Origin: Elgaria multicarinata webbii
Lineage: Eukaryota > Chordata > Lepidosauria > Squamata > Anguidae
Assembly (NCBI RefSeq): GCF_023053635.1
Contig: NC_086179.1
Location: 14,477,501 to 14,541,500 of the forward strand
Direction of reading: 5' to 3'
Length of the DNA: 64,000 nt
The notes under the pieces are model-generated. The model was given only the letters and a program-made list of their open reading frames with translations. It was not told the DNA's origin and searched no databases. The position numbers were made by a program, and so were the translations under genes. Positions 1 through 11,494 of the stretch are shown here, in pieces (position 1 is the first letter of the stretch; every line of letters starts with the position of its first letter).

Positions 1-84
1 TCTCCACCCTGTCCCATGGAGTGTGGAGAAAGGGAAGTTGCACCTGCTCCTGCTCCTGCTCCCTCTGCAGCCCCATACAGAGAC

Positions 85-130
<46 letters not shown>
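85..130. repeat. (TAA)n microsatellite
   Basis: A pure run of TAA/ATA units directly abuts the 3' end of the minus-strand L2 LINE and is probably its expanded tail. Confidence 0.95.
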
Positions 131-610
131 TTTCTTACCCACCTCTCCACTTGGATCAAGGCGGGACATAAAAACCGATTAAAAACATAGTATACATGAT
201 TAAAACATCCTAAAAACATCCTAAAAACATTCTAAAATTCCACTGGATAGGCCTGCCAGGATAGATCACTCTTTATTGCTTTTTTAAATGCTAAAAGACT
301 GTCAAGTTGACGAACCTCTTCCGGCAGGCCATTCCACAGTCTGGGAGCAGCAGAAGAGAAGGTCCTCTGCGTAATACCTGTCAGCCTAGTTTTGGCTGAC
401 TGAAGTAGATTCTTCCCAGAGGACCTGTTTGTGCAGGGCGGATTGTACAGGAGAAGGCGATCCCGCAGGTTGCTGGGACCCAAACCATATAGGGCTTTAA
501 AGGTGATAACCAACACTTTATACTTCGCCCGGAAACTAATTGGCAGCCAGTGAAGAGATGTTAAAACTGGTGTAATGTGGTCACCCCTAGGTGTACTGGT
601 GAACAAGAAG
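131..610 (-). mobile_element. L2-type LINE 3' end with ORF2 C-terminus
   Basis: Read on the minus strand, the segment encodes a typical L2/CR1-clade ORF2 tail: HITPVLTSLHWLPI, then FKALYGLGP, then FSSAAPRLWNGLPEEVRQ. A short 3' UTR and a simple-repeat tail follow. The copy is truncated at its 5' end and lacks the reverse-transcriptase core. The flank from about 611 to 1125 holds no recognised gene or repeat. Confidence 0.85.
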
Positions 611-1125
611 CAGCTGTGGATAACGGAGGGTGAACTCTGCCTCTGCGTATCGATTATTTGGGGAAATAAGGAAATACCATTGGAGAACTGCACTGCATGC
701 ATTAAGGCAGGACCTTCGGGTCACTAAATTCCTACCAGAACAGCCCAGCTATCAGCAATCGATCTCCTGCGGAAGCGTCAATATAGATGCCAGGTACAGA
801 GCTGGCATCAAGAGTAGGAACGGTTGGGCACAAGCCAAGGCCCCATGTTCCAGCAGCAGCCCACTGACAAGCAGGGACATTTGTCGGACACTCACCCCTC
901 TGCCTCCACCATCCGCCCATTCGCGGCGCTGCGCGAGCTTCTTTTGAGACTTAGCCAGCATCCGATGACGACGCGAACCAGTCCGCCCTCGTCCGGCACC
1001 TCCCCCCTCTTGCATAAATGGGGCCTTTACAGTCTCCATTGACGCAACAGCAAAAATATGTAATTTCCGGAGCTTCCCTTGTTGAGCGCGATGGAGGCTC
1101 CGGACAAGGGCGGACAGCTGCTAGG

Positions 1126-1253
1126 ACAGCCTTCCTCAACCTGGAGCGCTCTAGATGTGTTGGACTACAACTCCCAGAATGCCCCAGCCAGCTGGGGCAT
1201 TCTGGGAGATGCAGTCCAACACATCTGGAGCACCCCAGGTTGAGGAAGGCTGT
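1126..1253. mobile_element. Family F hairpin MITE
   Basis: A near-perfect inverted repeat of about 128 bp. The arms contain CCTTCCTCAACCTGG and TTGGACTACAACTCCCAGAA and meet in a small loop. This is a common class of short hAT-like palindromic element in reptiles. The stretch from 1254 to 1729 holds nothing I recognise. Confidence 0.8.
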
Positions 1254-1729
1254 GCAAGGAGCTTGTTGGGCTCTGCAGGCGCTTGAACAGCAGGTCCAAA
1301 AACATGCCATGGCTGTCTGACTGTGTCCAGGGAAGGCGGATGGACTCCTGGACCCAGTCAGCCCCCCACAGCATCCCTAGACTTCCTCTTCCCCGCTGCA
1401 ACCTTCTTGTTCAACTGCTTCTCGCTGTGGCCCAGACAATGGTGCTGATGAGAAAGAGAAGCAGTAGATGCCACAGCCTCCTGGCTCACTCTGGCTACCA
1501 ACCAAACAAGTGGTAGCAACCACAGGAAAGAGGAGAAACAACAGCAGCTGGTGGCAATGGCAGTGAGAAGGTAGTCATCAAGGGAGGGACCCACTGAGGG
1601 GGCCTTGCTCAAGGCCCTCAAAGCACTGGCTCTGGCACTGCTGAGGTACTATGGTTTTGAGAAGATCTCAGGAAACAAAGCTGGGAGAAACCTTTCGATG
1701 CAAGAGCAGCTGCCAGCCAGAACGGGCAA

Positions 1730-2240
1730 TATTTATTTATTTATTTATTTATTTATTTATGACATTTGTATCCCGCCCTACATCATAAAGATCTCAGGGC
1801 GGCGTACAGATAAAATCATACAACCAATATAAAACAACAAATATACACAGCTAAAAACAAATGAAGCCATTCATAAGCTAAAAACAGTACAAAATTTTAA
1901 AACAGTAGAACCAATTAAAACAATGCAAACTATGTATAGGCTTGGTGAATACTAGCCCCCAAAGGCTTTGCTAAAAAGCCATGTCTTAACTTGGCGCCGG
2001 AATGAAATCAGTGCCGGCGCCAGTCGGGCCTCCATGGGAGGGCATTCCACAGCTGGGGTGGCACAACAGAAAAAGCCCTCTCCCACGCCCCACCATAGCG
2101 TATGTCGCGTGTTGGTGGGATGCGGAGAAGGGCTCCTCCAACAGTATGGGGTCTGATAGATCCGATAGTCCGACTCTGTAGAAGGCTGCTGAACATCAGA
2201 ACACCTCCAGATAAGCTCCCAATTTGATAAGGCAGGTTAA
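1730..2240 (-). mobile_element. L2-like LINE 3' end (second subfamily)
   Basis: A (TTTA)n tail at 1730-1760 is followed by the 3' UTR signature TATCCCGCCCTACATC. On the minus strand there is an ORF2 tail with ERAFSVVPPQLWNALPWRPD. It differs from the other L2 group, whose 3' end reads CCCAGAGAGCTTCGGCTATT. It is 5' truncated. Confidence 0.8.
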
Positions 2241-2549
2241 TACAGTTGGCACAATTTCCCATGACTCCATTGATGGACAGCAACATCGCCCTGCCGCCAC
2301 CCATTTCACAGCACAGAACCGCATCATATGCAGGAAGTGGTGCGCTGTCCTCCGGAAAGCAGGTGGAGCTACACAGAAAGCAAACAGGCCCGAAATACAA
2401 TATTTGACGGGCTACCGACAAAGAGGAGCCCACAAGCAGGTTGGAAAATAGCGGGTTGGAAAATTAAGGGTGGATAGAACACATGCAGCACTGTGGATCC
2501 CTGTGCTGCCCATCCTCAACCAGACCGTGTTGCCCCAAAATGATAGTGA

Positions 2550-2782
2550 CCCCGTTAAGAAGACACCTTAAACCATGGCTTTAACCACAGTGGTTAAGCC
2601 AGAAAGCCAAGCTGTGTGCAGAAGACAACTTAAACCACAGCTTTAACCATAGTGAATAAAGCAAAAAGCTTTATTTGCTGTGGTTAAAGCCATGGTTTAA
2701 GGTGTCTTCTGAACATGGTCTGGCTTTCTGGCTTAACCACTGTGGTTAAAGCCATGGTTTAAGGTGTCTTCTGAACGGGCCC
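2550..2782. mobile_element. Family G hairpin repeat
   Basis: A 48-bp arm starting GAAGACACCTTAAACCATGG (about 2559-2606) is repeated in reverse complement near 2725-2772, with a further inverted copy at about 2678-2733. A palindromic non-autonomous DNA element with an internal duplication is the likeliest explanation. Confidence 0.75.
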
Positions 2783-2830
2783 AGTGGGTCTTAAGTAAAA
2801 GCAGATGCCTACTTTTAAGGATGACTGCTT

Positions 2831-2852
2831 CATCATCATCATCATCATCATC
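2831..2852. repeat. (CAT)n microsatellite
   Basis: A short pure trinucleotide run. Confidence 0.9.
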
Positions 2853-3089
2853 TTCGTCTTCAAATCAATGAGCCATTTTTAGAGACATCAGCTTACTAGA
2901 ACATGGGCCTAAGCTTGGAGGAAACTTTATGTTATGATATCACTTGGAATGACAGGCTCTCTAAGGCAGGCAATATATCACAGGCCAAACTCAGCTATTG
3001 CCAGAATCTGCATCTAATATGAAGTTAAGTAACAGAGCCATAAGGCATGGTAGTACTTACTGCTAAGACTTTAGATTGACCTGGCGCTC

Positions 3090-3234
3090 TGTGTGTGTGT
3101 GTGTATGTGTGTGTGTGTGTGTGTTTTAGGATTTATTCCTGCGGGGCCATCTGGTCCCTCTACTGGGACTCTTCTTTCTAACCCCTGCCTTCCTCCACCT
3201 TCCAGCACCAAAAGAGAGAGAGAGAGAGAGAGAG
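3090..3234. repeat. (GT)n and (GA)n microsatellites
   Basis: A GT tract at about 3090-3124 with one interruption and a GA tract at about 3212-3234. Confidence 0.9.
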
Positions 3235-3361
3235 AAACAGTCTAGAATAATTTAAACCAGCATTCTGCCTCCTTTAGGGTAGTTAAAATGTTTTTCTATG
3301 TCCAAATACTGATCTTTTAAAGCAAATTGCAGCCATGGGATAGTATCTAATATTAGTCCTC

Positions 3362-3472
3362 CATAGAATAGACCCATTGAAATGAATGAGACTTAACTTA
3401 GCCACAATTAAATTAGGTCCCATTCATTTCCATGGGTTTACTCTACATAGGACCAGCATTATACTTCCCATG
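3362..3472. mobile_element. Family H palindromic repeat
   Basis: The halves GACCCATTGAAATGAATGAG and CCCATTCATTTCCATGGGTT face each other. Similar elements are at 27735-27812, 52025-52118 and 61706-61805. It is probably an old non-autonomous DNA element. Confidence 0.55.
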
Positions 3473-3475
3473 AGG

Positions 3476-4108
3476 TCCCCAATCCATATTGGGACAAAAG
3501 CAGGGGGAGAAGGGTTGAAGCCGCCCTACTCACCATGCTAGGTTTCTGATTCGAATCAGGAACCCTGCATTTACTCTAGAGTAAAAGAGAGAGAAAAAGC
3601 AGTCATGTATGCTTTGGCCTTGAGATGTGAAAAAGGAAGCCAGGAGAGGAGATTGCAGTAGTCAAGAAAGGAGGTGACAAGAGCGAGAAGCAGAGTTCCA
3701 GCCAAGTGGACAGAGACAAATGGATAGTTTTCAGAAACGCTGCATAAGGAGACTGATTGAATGTGCAATTGAATTAGCAACTGATCGACCGCACAGCAAA
3801 GGAGAGAGACGAGTCAAAGATAAAGCCAAGACTATGTGTCTGGCCGACAGGCTGAGAGCGGTGAAGTTGTTGACACATATGGAGGGGATCTGTGGAAAAG
3901 AACGCGATGAAACAGAAGTAGCTCCATCTTCGACATGGCAGCATGAGAGGTCAATGAGACATCCTAGCATAGGGCACAGCAGAGATGGGCAGGTAGAGAT
4001 GCCAGCTTCAGAAATGCAGGAAGCACTATTAGCCAGATATGGGGAGAGGCACTTCTTTGCAATGCCCAGAGGAATGACTGTTTGTGCGGGGAAAATGCGT
4101 GAGCTTGT
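3476..4108. other. Unassigned sequence with open frames
   Basis: A plus-strand frame (3720-4160) and a minus-strand frame (3571-3780) are open, but neither shows a domain I recognise. The minus frame contains LVTSFLDYCNLLS, which resembles the LDYCN motif found in L2-type LINE ORF2, so part of this may be old LINE sequence. Confidence 0.35.
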
Positions 4109-4109
4109 C

Positions 4110-4192
4110 TATTTATTTATTTATTTTATTTATTTATTACATTTTTATACCGCCCAATAGCCGAAGCTCTCTGGGCGGTTCACAAAGTTCCC
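4110..4192 (-). mobile_element. L2 LINE 3' tail
   Basis: A (TTTA)n tail followed by ATACCGCCCAATAGCCGAAG and CTCTCTGGGCGGTTCACAA, the 3' terminus of the abundant L2 family of this genome. Only about 80 bp is retained. From 4195 to 5288 I recognise nothing further. Confidence 0.85.
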
Positions 4193-5288
4193 CCCAGCCA
4201 CCAACAACCACCTCCCAGGTTTCCCTGCAAATCTTGTACAGGTCATTCACACAGATGACAAATTTGTCAACATGTAAAGAAAGGAATAATGGCTCAGCTT
4301 AGCTTCAGTAACTTTTTTTTGTGAGTTGCTTTTAGATTTCTAACTTAGGAATATTGGAAGCTGCCTTAGAGCTCCTTCAGTCGGGGTTGGGGGGTGGAAT
4401 TGCATTCCCTTACCGTGGCTGTGCTTCCCGCATCTCTTCCACTTCTGCAACAAGCTGTAATTATACGAGGAAGAGAGCAGGAACTGAGCAACGCCCACGT
4501 AGCTTGTACAGCTTCAGTACAGCTGAATGGGACAGCACCCTCTAGTGGGGGTTTTATAGTGCAACTTCAGCACATGGTAGGAAATAGCAACAAATATCGC
4601 TGCAGCTTCCTTTAGGCTAACACTTGGCTAAACTAAGCGAGACAATTGTCCTTTCAACAAAGACGGTGGTCTTTTCCCTGAGTCCCTATCACTTCAAGGA
4701 GGATTCCTTTGAAGAAGCCTTTGGGAGAGGCTAGCGGACCCTGGGAACAACCAGCTCTAAAGTCCCTTCCCTGTCGGAGGATTCCTGAGTTCCCACAGAC
4801 TGTGTGTTGTTATGTTTTCATCGATAACGCCTGGTTAAAATTCCTCCCTGGCAGGTGAAAAGCCTGGGAGAATCACCTCCCCCATTTCCAGTGTAAAGCG
4901 GGACCTTTCTAGTCCTGTTTCTTCAGCTTCAGCTTCAGAATCTGATTCTGATTGATAGCCTGAAACTCCTTCCCCCACACCAAGGGGAACAGGCCATCTT
5001 CACTCAGCTATTTGTGGGTTTCCTACCTTAGGGTTTTTCCTAATGGTGTTTTTTTTTGGGGGGGGCAGGGGTATTGTTTTCGTTTTGTACTTCTGTAAAG
5101 CTTGAGATTCCTCCAAGCCTGCTGATAACTTCCATCTTGAATATATACGATGACGTCGACTCCAGAACTTATGAGGACTACATGCAATTTTGTCTCACCT
5201 TTTTAACATCCATGAAGAGGACTGCCAAGTAAAAAAAGGAGGGTGGGGGAGAAAGAGAGGCTGCAATTGAAGAAGTTGCCACTTCAGG

Positions 5289-5456
5289 TCAGTGGAAGGT
5301 GGAGGCTCTGATGTCCGTGGATTGATGAATCCACTCCGGGGTTCAGCCAGAACCAGTTAGAACTCTAAAGGAGCTATCCAAAGTGCCTTGGATATCTGCT
5401 TTGGAGTTCTGACTGAAACCCAGAGCAGATTTTCCACCCCACCAGCCTCCACTGAT
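5289..5456. mobile_element. Family D MITE
   Basis: The ends CAGTGG...GGAGG and CCAGCCTCCACTG are inverted, with internal inverted motifs AGAACTCTAAAGGAG and CTTTGGAGTTCTGACT. Other copies are at 14704, 15858, 37109, 37714 and 38300. Confidence 0.8.
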
Positions 5457-6650
5457 TCCATTTAACCTTAAAAGCCTCTACCTTTAATTGATGCAGAATT
5501 ATGTCCAGCAGTTTCCTCCAATGCTCAAGCCTTGAAGTGTCCGTGCATGCCTATAACTCCACTGGCTGACGCCAAACCAATCTCTAGCAATCTGAAGGAC
5601 ACTGTTTTCCCACTGAGCAGAGAACAGCTTCAGGCACTTCTGCCTTAGCAAACAACGTACCTTGAACGATTCGGTCACATGCTTGGCAGCCACCCCCGTA
5701 CATCCAGCTGCACAGTCATTTTGACAACCCTGCAAGGAGCAAAAGATAGTAGTGAAACACACATATACATACACACACACACACACGAATGTGATGTATG
5801 CTGCAGAGCGATTAACACCTGTTCAGTGAATGCTTTGCAGACTCAAAGACAAAATCAGGTGATTTTCGCTTGCAGAAAAATCCAAAACGCTACCTGAGAG
5901 CTACAGTTTACATGATCCATTTTGTGGCACACAGCTTGCTTTGTGCCTCCAACACTTCTGGGCTCATGAAAGGATTGGATAAATCCGACTTTATCCAGCG
6001 CTTGGGACCCCGAGACTCAGGGGAACAAGAACACAATTGTTTCCGAATTAAAAGCTGAAGGCAGGGCCAGCAGCACCATGCAATTCTACCATGTCAATGG
6101 ATCCTATGCTTATTTATTTACTAGTGAACGAACCCAGCTTTGCACGGGTTGGAGGAGCCCTTCGTTTGATACAGCAAAGCCTTCAAACAAATGTGTAAAG
6201 CTGTCAGAGTTAGACATACCGTGCCCACTCCTGTACAAATGAAGCCATGCCCACTGGCACCCCTAGGCACAGCCCTTGTCATGGTGCATTCCTATAGCTC
6301 CCTGAGAGAGGGGTGTGCTCACTCCATTCTCCTGCAGGGGGCAGCAGAGGGGAGGAGGCAGGTGTATAATTTGTCCCTTAGCCTACTAATCTCTATGGGT
6401 TTCAAACTGCAAAGTTAGGGAAGTCTGCCACTAGTGGCTGAAGATGTTACTGCAGGCTTCGACCCATATGTACACACTGATTGAAGTTAATTAGTGATAT
6501 ATATTTTTTAATTTTTTTTTTAATAATACAGAGATGCACATCCTCAGGGGGCCCTAATACGCATGCTAATTTTCAGGTATCTATATTTCATGATCCTGGT
6601 GCTACAGCCCTGGTGGACAGATAGACACGCATCCTCTTTTATTATAATAG
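5457..6650. other. Mostly unassigned intergenic sequence
   Basis: Apart from the exon-like segment and a (CA)n run near 5766-5785, no gene is recognised. From about 6119 (CTAGTGAACGAACCCAGCTT) to about 6650 the text resembles an interspersed repeat that I cannot classify. Confidence 0.4.
5661..5729 (-). other. Exon-like segment, unidentified
   Basis: On the minus strand a pyrimidine-rich acceptor ending CTTGCAG is followed by 69 nt (exactly 23 codons, phase 0 to phase 0) without a stop, then the donor AAG|GTACGT. The peptide starts GCQNDCAAGCTG with a C-x3-C-x3-C pattern. No neighbouring exon was found, and the frame runs open beyond the donor, so this may be chance. Confidence 0.2.
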
Positions 6651-6659
6651 GCTTTGACA

Positions 6660-6806
6660 TTATAGATTTTGGTTTTATTTATGCGCTGCTGGTGGCTTTA
6701 TCTTGTCTTTATCTGATTTGCTTTATTGGCAGGCTGTTTTTTATTTGTGCGCTGCGCAGAGAACTTCAGCCACAGGGGAGTAAAAATGTAATAAAATAAA
6801 TAAATG
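6660..6806 (+). mobile_element. L2 LINE 3' tail
   Basis: A degenerate form of the L2 3' end, CGCAGAGAACTTCAGCCACA, followed by GTAATAAAATAAATAAAT. The orientation is plus. Confidence 0.65.
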
Positions 6807-6870
6807 CATGTCCAACAGAGTTGCTGATTAGTGCCAGAAGATTTATAAGTTTAGGTAACTCCGAACACTA

Positions 6871-7049
6871 TGGGGAAATGTCGTAGCTCAATGGTAGAGC
6901 ACCCGCTTCGCATGCAGAAGGTCCCCAGCATTTCCAGGAAACAATCCTGCCTGAAACCCTGAAAGACCTGCTGCTGCCAGTCAGTGTCAACAGTACTGGG
7001 GTAGATGAATCAATGGTCTGGCTCAGTATAAGGTAGCTTCCTAAGTTCC
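6871..7049 (+). mobile_element. tRNA-derived SINE
   Basis: The head GTCGTAGCTCAATGGTAGAG resembles a tRNA box A region. The body ends in the recurring GGTCTGGCTCAGTATAAGGT sequence. A second copy is at 7732 and a minus copy at 59284. It is not a functional tRNA gene. Confidence 0.85.
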
Positions 7050-7731
7050 ACAATACTTCTTCACCATTTTAAACCCAATGACCTTGGATTCCTGCATAAA
7101 GACCTGGTTAAAGTAATTTGATGCAACAGCAAAGTCGTGTCTAGCACGTAACTGGAAGTCTCACAAGCAACTTCCTGAATAGCACTATCGGGAGACCATG
7201 ATTATGTACAAACGTCCTCAGCAAGTGCAGCAAACAAGGGACTCCAATTTTTTAAAAAATGTCATGATGGCATGGTTTCCTTTTATCTCCTCAATGGAAG
7301 TCCCTTTAAGCTTCTGATCGCATTTTATTCAAATACAGATGCTTTTTCTGACCATGATTTGGCTAAGTAAAGCTTGCACATCTAAGGTCTCTCTGAAGCT
7401 ACTAAGAAACTTCTCCTTAGTTTCACACCCACACACTTTTTCTCTTAATCAGTAGTCTTAACGAACTCTTATAATGGCCTTGTCCGGATGCAGTGCTGAA
7501 CTATGATATAATGTTATATAAAGAAGCCCCAGGCTCATCAGCTTCCTCTCTCTCCCCCCCACCCTCCATTCCCAGGGTGGCCAATAAAAGGAAATAGGAA
7601 AGCTTTCTTGTTTTGAACTAACTATGGTTTAGTGTTATGTCCAATCCTAAATTGTGGTTAATCTTAACTATGGTTTACTGAATCAAACCATGAACCATGG
7701 TTTAAAGTTGGCTTGTTTCAATAAAAGCTAT
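7050..7731. other. Intergenic, with family G motifs
   Basis: No gene seen. At about 7612-7720 repeated AACTATGGTTTA and AACCATGGTTTA motifs suggest a degenerate family G hairpin. Confidence 0.4.
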
Positions 7732-7925
7732 GGGGAAGTGTTGTAGCTCATTGGTACAGCCCCTGCTTTGAATGTAGAAGGCCCCTGGTTCAAACCCTAT
7801 AATCTCCTGGTAGGGCAGGAAAAACTCCTATATGAAACCCTGGAGAGCCCCTGCCAGTTAGAGTGGGCAATACAGAGCTAGATGGACCAATGATCTGACT
7901 CAGTATAAGGCAGCTTTCTGTGTTC
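7732..7925 (+). mobile_element. tRNA-derived SINE
   Basis: The head GTGTTGTAGCTCATTGGTAC and the terminal region GATCTGACTCAGTATAAGGC belong to the same family as the copy at 6871. Confidence 0.85.
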
Positions 7926-8075
7926 AGCCCAGTATTGTCTATAGTCACTGGAAGAAACTCTCCAGGGCTCCCTATAAGACACTTTCTAGGTCCTACCTGG
8001 AGATGCCAAGAATTGAACTTGAGAACTTCTGTGTGCAAAAAAGATGCTTCACCATTAGACTCCAGCCCTTCTCAA
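7926..8075 (-). mobile_element. tRNA-derived SINE, inverted partner
   Basis: Directly after the preceding SINE comes a minus-strand copy of the same family, recognisable by CAGTATTGTCTATAG, CCTACCTGGAGATGCC and TTCACCATTAGACTCC. The two form a tail-to-tail inverted pair. Confidence 0.7.
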
Positions 8076-9304
8076 AGAGCAGCCCTGTGTTCATGAGAGC
8101 ACTCTAGATGAGTAACCTGCAATGAAACCAGTAGTTATTCTCACTAACTAATGAAGAGAACAATCCTATAGTTCCTGGGAGAGCATCCTAGGGAACTTAG
8201 GCTTGTTCTGAGTCCCCTCCCAAGGCCGTACACAGTGCCGCAACCTCAGGAGGGGGACTCTGAGTTCCAATCCCCCACCACCTCGCTGCCGCCGCAGAAA
8301 GAACCACACTGGCTGTTCACGAGATTGCAAATGTAGCCTCGGAGGGAAGGGAAATGGGGAGTACTGGTGGGCAGGGAGAGGAGGGGAGAGCTGAGTCTGG
8401 GATACAAAAAATCCTATGACCTCTCTAGCCCCAGCCCAGCCCTGGAAGTATGCCTTCTCTAGATGGGCACAAAGGCCCATTTAAAGGGAAATTTTATAAA
8501 AAGAGGGCAGAGAGGCAAAAATCACCTCCATTGCTTCGCCCATCCTACTGGGCACTGGATACCTGGAAGCCTCCGAGATCAAAGATCTATATAAGTAGCT
8601 GCCAAACCACTGTTGCAAAAAGAAAGCTAACATTACCATGCCAAAGGAATTGGTTTCCTCTGTGCATGTATTATTAGGAGTATGCCTGCGTCTGTGTGTT
8701 ATTTACTTGCACTTCCAGATTTATATATTGCCTGCAGGCCAACCAGAGGTCAAAATGATTCAGAGGTAAGCAACGCAATGCCTGCGTCTCGTGACAGATC
8801 CGGCATTCCATCTTCCTTTTATATTCTATGCCACTCCTGAGCGAAGCTCAATCATTTCAAATGCAGGAGGAGACAAGACATGTTGCCAAAAATATATATA
8901 AATAAAAATCTCTACCCAATGTCCTTTGGGACTCCTATAAACCGATTGAGATTATCGCCCACACACCTTTAACCTGCCCCAATGGAAAACAAAGGCAGTA
9001 TCAGGATGGGTCTGAAAAAGACAATGTCCCCTCTCTCCAGTTTTGCAGAAAGCAATAAATCGAAGGTTTACCAAGTTCCTGGGAGGCCATGGGTCACAAA
9101 TTGCAAAGAAGCCATTAATGGCCTTCAGCATAGGATGAGCACCACCAGATTGATCATCTGCTTCACCTATTTATTTGAAATTATTTTAAGTAAATAAGGG
9201 TAGAACACTCTATCTCAGCTCCTTGATAAACTACGGAAGGGGAAGTTTGGGGATAGACCAGAGTTTGATGAAACCCATCACTCCAGGTATAATCCATGGC
9301 ATCT
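8076..9304. other. Unassigned intergenic sequence
   Basis: No gene or repeat recognised. A minus-strand frame at 8166-8480 is open but low in complexity and has no domain. Confidence 0.4.
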
Positions 9305-9402
9305 TCAGTTTATTTATTTATTTATTACACGTATATACCGCCCCCATAGCCAGAGCTCTCTGGGCTGTTTACAGAAAGCTCTCTGGGCGGTTTACAGTTA
9401 AA
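9305..9402 (-). mobile_element. L2 LINE 3' tail with internal duplication
   Basis: A (TTTA)n tail and ATACCGCCCCCATAGCC, with the AGCTCTCTGGGC block present twice in a row (about 9353 and 9378), a small tandem duplication. Confidence 0.8.
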
Positions 9403-9656
9403 AGAGTCAGGTAGCAAATAATGGGAAAGACCCCCTAGACAACCACTGCTAGTCAAATGCTGGTGTAGATGGACAGAGGGCTCATCTACACCAAGCAGGA
9501 TATTCCACTATGAAAGTGGTATGAAAGCAGTATGTAAAAGGCAGGAGCCACACTTGTACTTTATAGCTGTATTGAAGTGCACTGCAGGAGCTACACTACT
9601 GCTTTATAGTGGTATTGAAGTGCACTGACAACTGTTGGGGCCCATAACACATCTAC

Positions 9657-11494
9657 TAGGGATGTGCTCCGCTCCGATTAGGAGCGTAGAAGCAGTAGCG
9701 GATTGGCCTGCTCCGCCTTACCCAGAGGCGGAGTAGGAGCGGACCGCGGACCCCCTAGAAGCAAGGCGAAGAGAAGCGGCCATTTTTCGGAGCTCCGAGT
9801 TCAGGCGGAGCGCTCCGGTCGCCATCTTGAAAACATTTCGCCATAGGATTGCATTGCGGCAAATAATCGCGCATAACTACGTTGTTTTTGAAGCTATCAT
9901 TCTGGAAATTCTTGTGCACAGAGAGTCGTGGATGGGGGTCATTTTGAGACCACTCTCAACTTTCTGCGTTGTCTGGGTCGTGGGCTATATTTTTGTGAAA
10001 ATCGGGTCAACCGCGCGGCTCAAACTGCGTTTTCGGCTTTTCGCCCATAGGATTGCATTGAGGGAAAGAATCGGGGATAACTGGGGGGGGTTAAGCTATC
10101 GTTCTGGAAATTCTTGTGCACAGAGAGTCGTGGATGGGGGTCATTTTGAGACCACTCTCAACTTTCTGCATCGTACGGGTCGCGGGCTATATTTTTGTGA
10201 AAATCGGGTCAACCGCGCGGCTCAAACTGCGTTTTCGGCTTTTCGCCCATAGGATTGCATTGAGGGAAAGAATCGGGGATAACTGGGGGGGGGTTAAGCT
10301 ATCGTTCTGAAAATTCTTGTGCACAGAGAGTCGTGGATGGGGGTCATTTTGAGACCACTCTCAACTTTCTGCATCGTACGGGTCGCGGGCTAGACGTTTT
10401 TAAAAAATCGGCGGGAAAAATACCTTTTTCAAAGGGCTGAGGGGCAGAGTCAGCTCCCGGTCATGATGATCCCAAAGTTGGAGGAGGGCATAGGCAAAAC
10501 AGGTAACTTGGGATTCTGGGAAACTTCTCTTTCTTCATCTGAACGGGCTTTTCCCCGTGTTTTTTAACACAGTAGCCCCACCAAATGCACAAACACAACC
10601 TGAAATCATATACTAAGCCAAGAATAAGAGATAGAAACACAGCACTGCTCCCCACCCTAACCTTGGGGAACAACTGAATCGATGTGGTGCAAGCGGATGA
10701 GCTCCCCTAGGGCATCTCATCGTGGACGTGCCCCCACTCTCTCCTGCACTGGAAGGCCATTAGAGCCTTCCAAAGAGAGTAAAACGGTGGAGCAATGCCT
10801 ATCATGAGTTGAAGTGAATGGTCACTTTTCAGTGGTGGAGCAATGCCTGTTCTGAGTCGAAGTGAGCGTTTTACTTCTTCTCAGAGCTGTGGCTGTCAGT
10901 GTCTTGAACTGGCAGCTACTTCCCCCTCCCCCGGGCACGTCCCCCTATTGCTGGTAAAAGACAGATATAGCCTTTTAAAAAAAGTTCTTCTTGTTGTTTA
11001 TTGAGCAACACTGTTGCTTTTAATTCCACCCCTCCTTTGTTTATTGATTGATTTATTCCATTTTATATGCATTACTGGCTTATCCTTGGCTCACTTCCTT
11101 ATGCCCCCAGAAATGCCAGCTGCATGCCTGCCTGCCTTCCCTCCCTTCTCCCCTGTCCACCTCGCAGGGATGTTGTGTGTGGGGTGCCCGATTTTCAAAA
11201 ATTCGCCAAAAATCAGGGGATGATGGGATTGCTTTGAAACTTGGCATGCGTGTGTATATCCCCATGAGGTGTCATGGTGCCAAACATGAGGTTTCTAACT
11301 TGAACAGAAAAAAAGTTGTATAATTTTTTAGCTTTCAATGCAAGCCTATGGGGGGGGGGAAACGGAGCTCCGGATCCGGAGCTCCGGGCGGAGCGGAGCG
11401 GAAGTGGGCGGAGCGGGGGCGGGGCGGAGCGGCCCGATCCGGAAAATGGCGGATCTGCAAGTGAAGCGGAGCGGGGGGTCTGTGCACACCCCTA
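9657..11494. mobile_element. Non-autonomous hAT-like element with perfect 8-bp target duplication
   Basis: Termini TAGGGATGTGC and GCACACCCCTA are inverted, and GC-rich CTCCGCTCCG-type sequence follows inside each. ACATCTAC flanks it exactly on both sides (9649-9656 and 11495-11502). An 8-bp duplication and this terminus are diagnostic for the hAT superfamily. No transposase is encoded. It contains about 2.8 tandem units of 203-204 bp (9841 onward). The left-hand frames look open only because the unit repeats. Confidence 0.92.
9841..10400. repeat. Tandem array of ~204-bp units inside the hAT element
   Basis: The block CCATAGGATTGCATTG recurs at 9841, 10045 and 10248, giving spacings of 204 and 203 bp. 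Each unit carries CTTGTGCACAGAGAGTCGTG and ACCACTCTCAACTTTCTGC. The second and third units are far more alike than the first, suggesting recent expansion. Confidence 0.93.

Noticed and set aside
2831-2852. A CRISPR-like or other short-repeat array
   Set aside because: It is a simple (CAT)n tract with no spacers. No CRISPR array exists anywhere in the window.
3720-4160. 146-codon plus-strand frame
   Set aside because: The C-terminal part is an L2 tail read antisense. The rest shows no domain, and the opposite strand has a LINE-like LDYCN motif.
6871-6930. A tRNA gene
   Set aside because: The box A-like head belongs to a repeated SINE family and no cloverleaf with a proper acceptor stem can be drawn.
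10116-10310. Open frames over the 204-bp array
   Set aside because: The same peptide recurs because the DNA unit recurs; no domain, and it lies in a non-autonomous hAT element.
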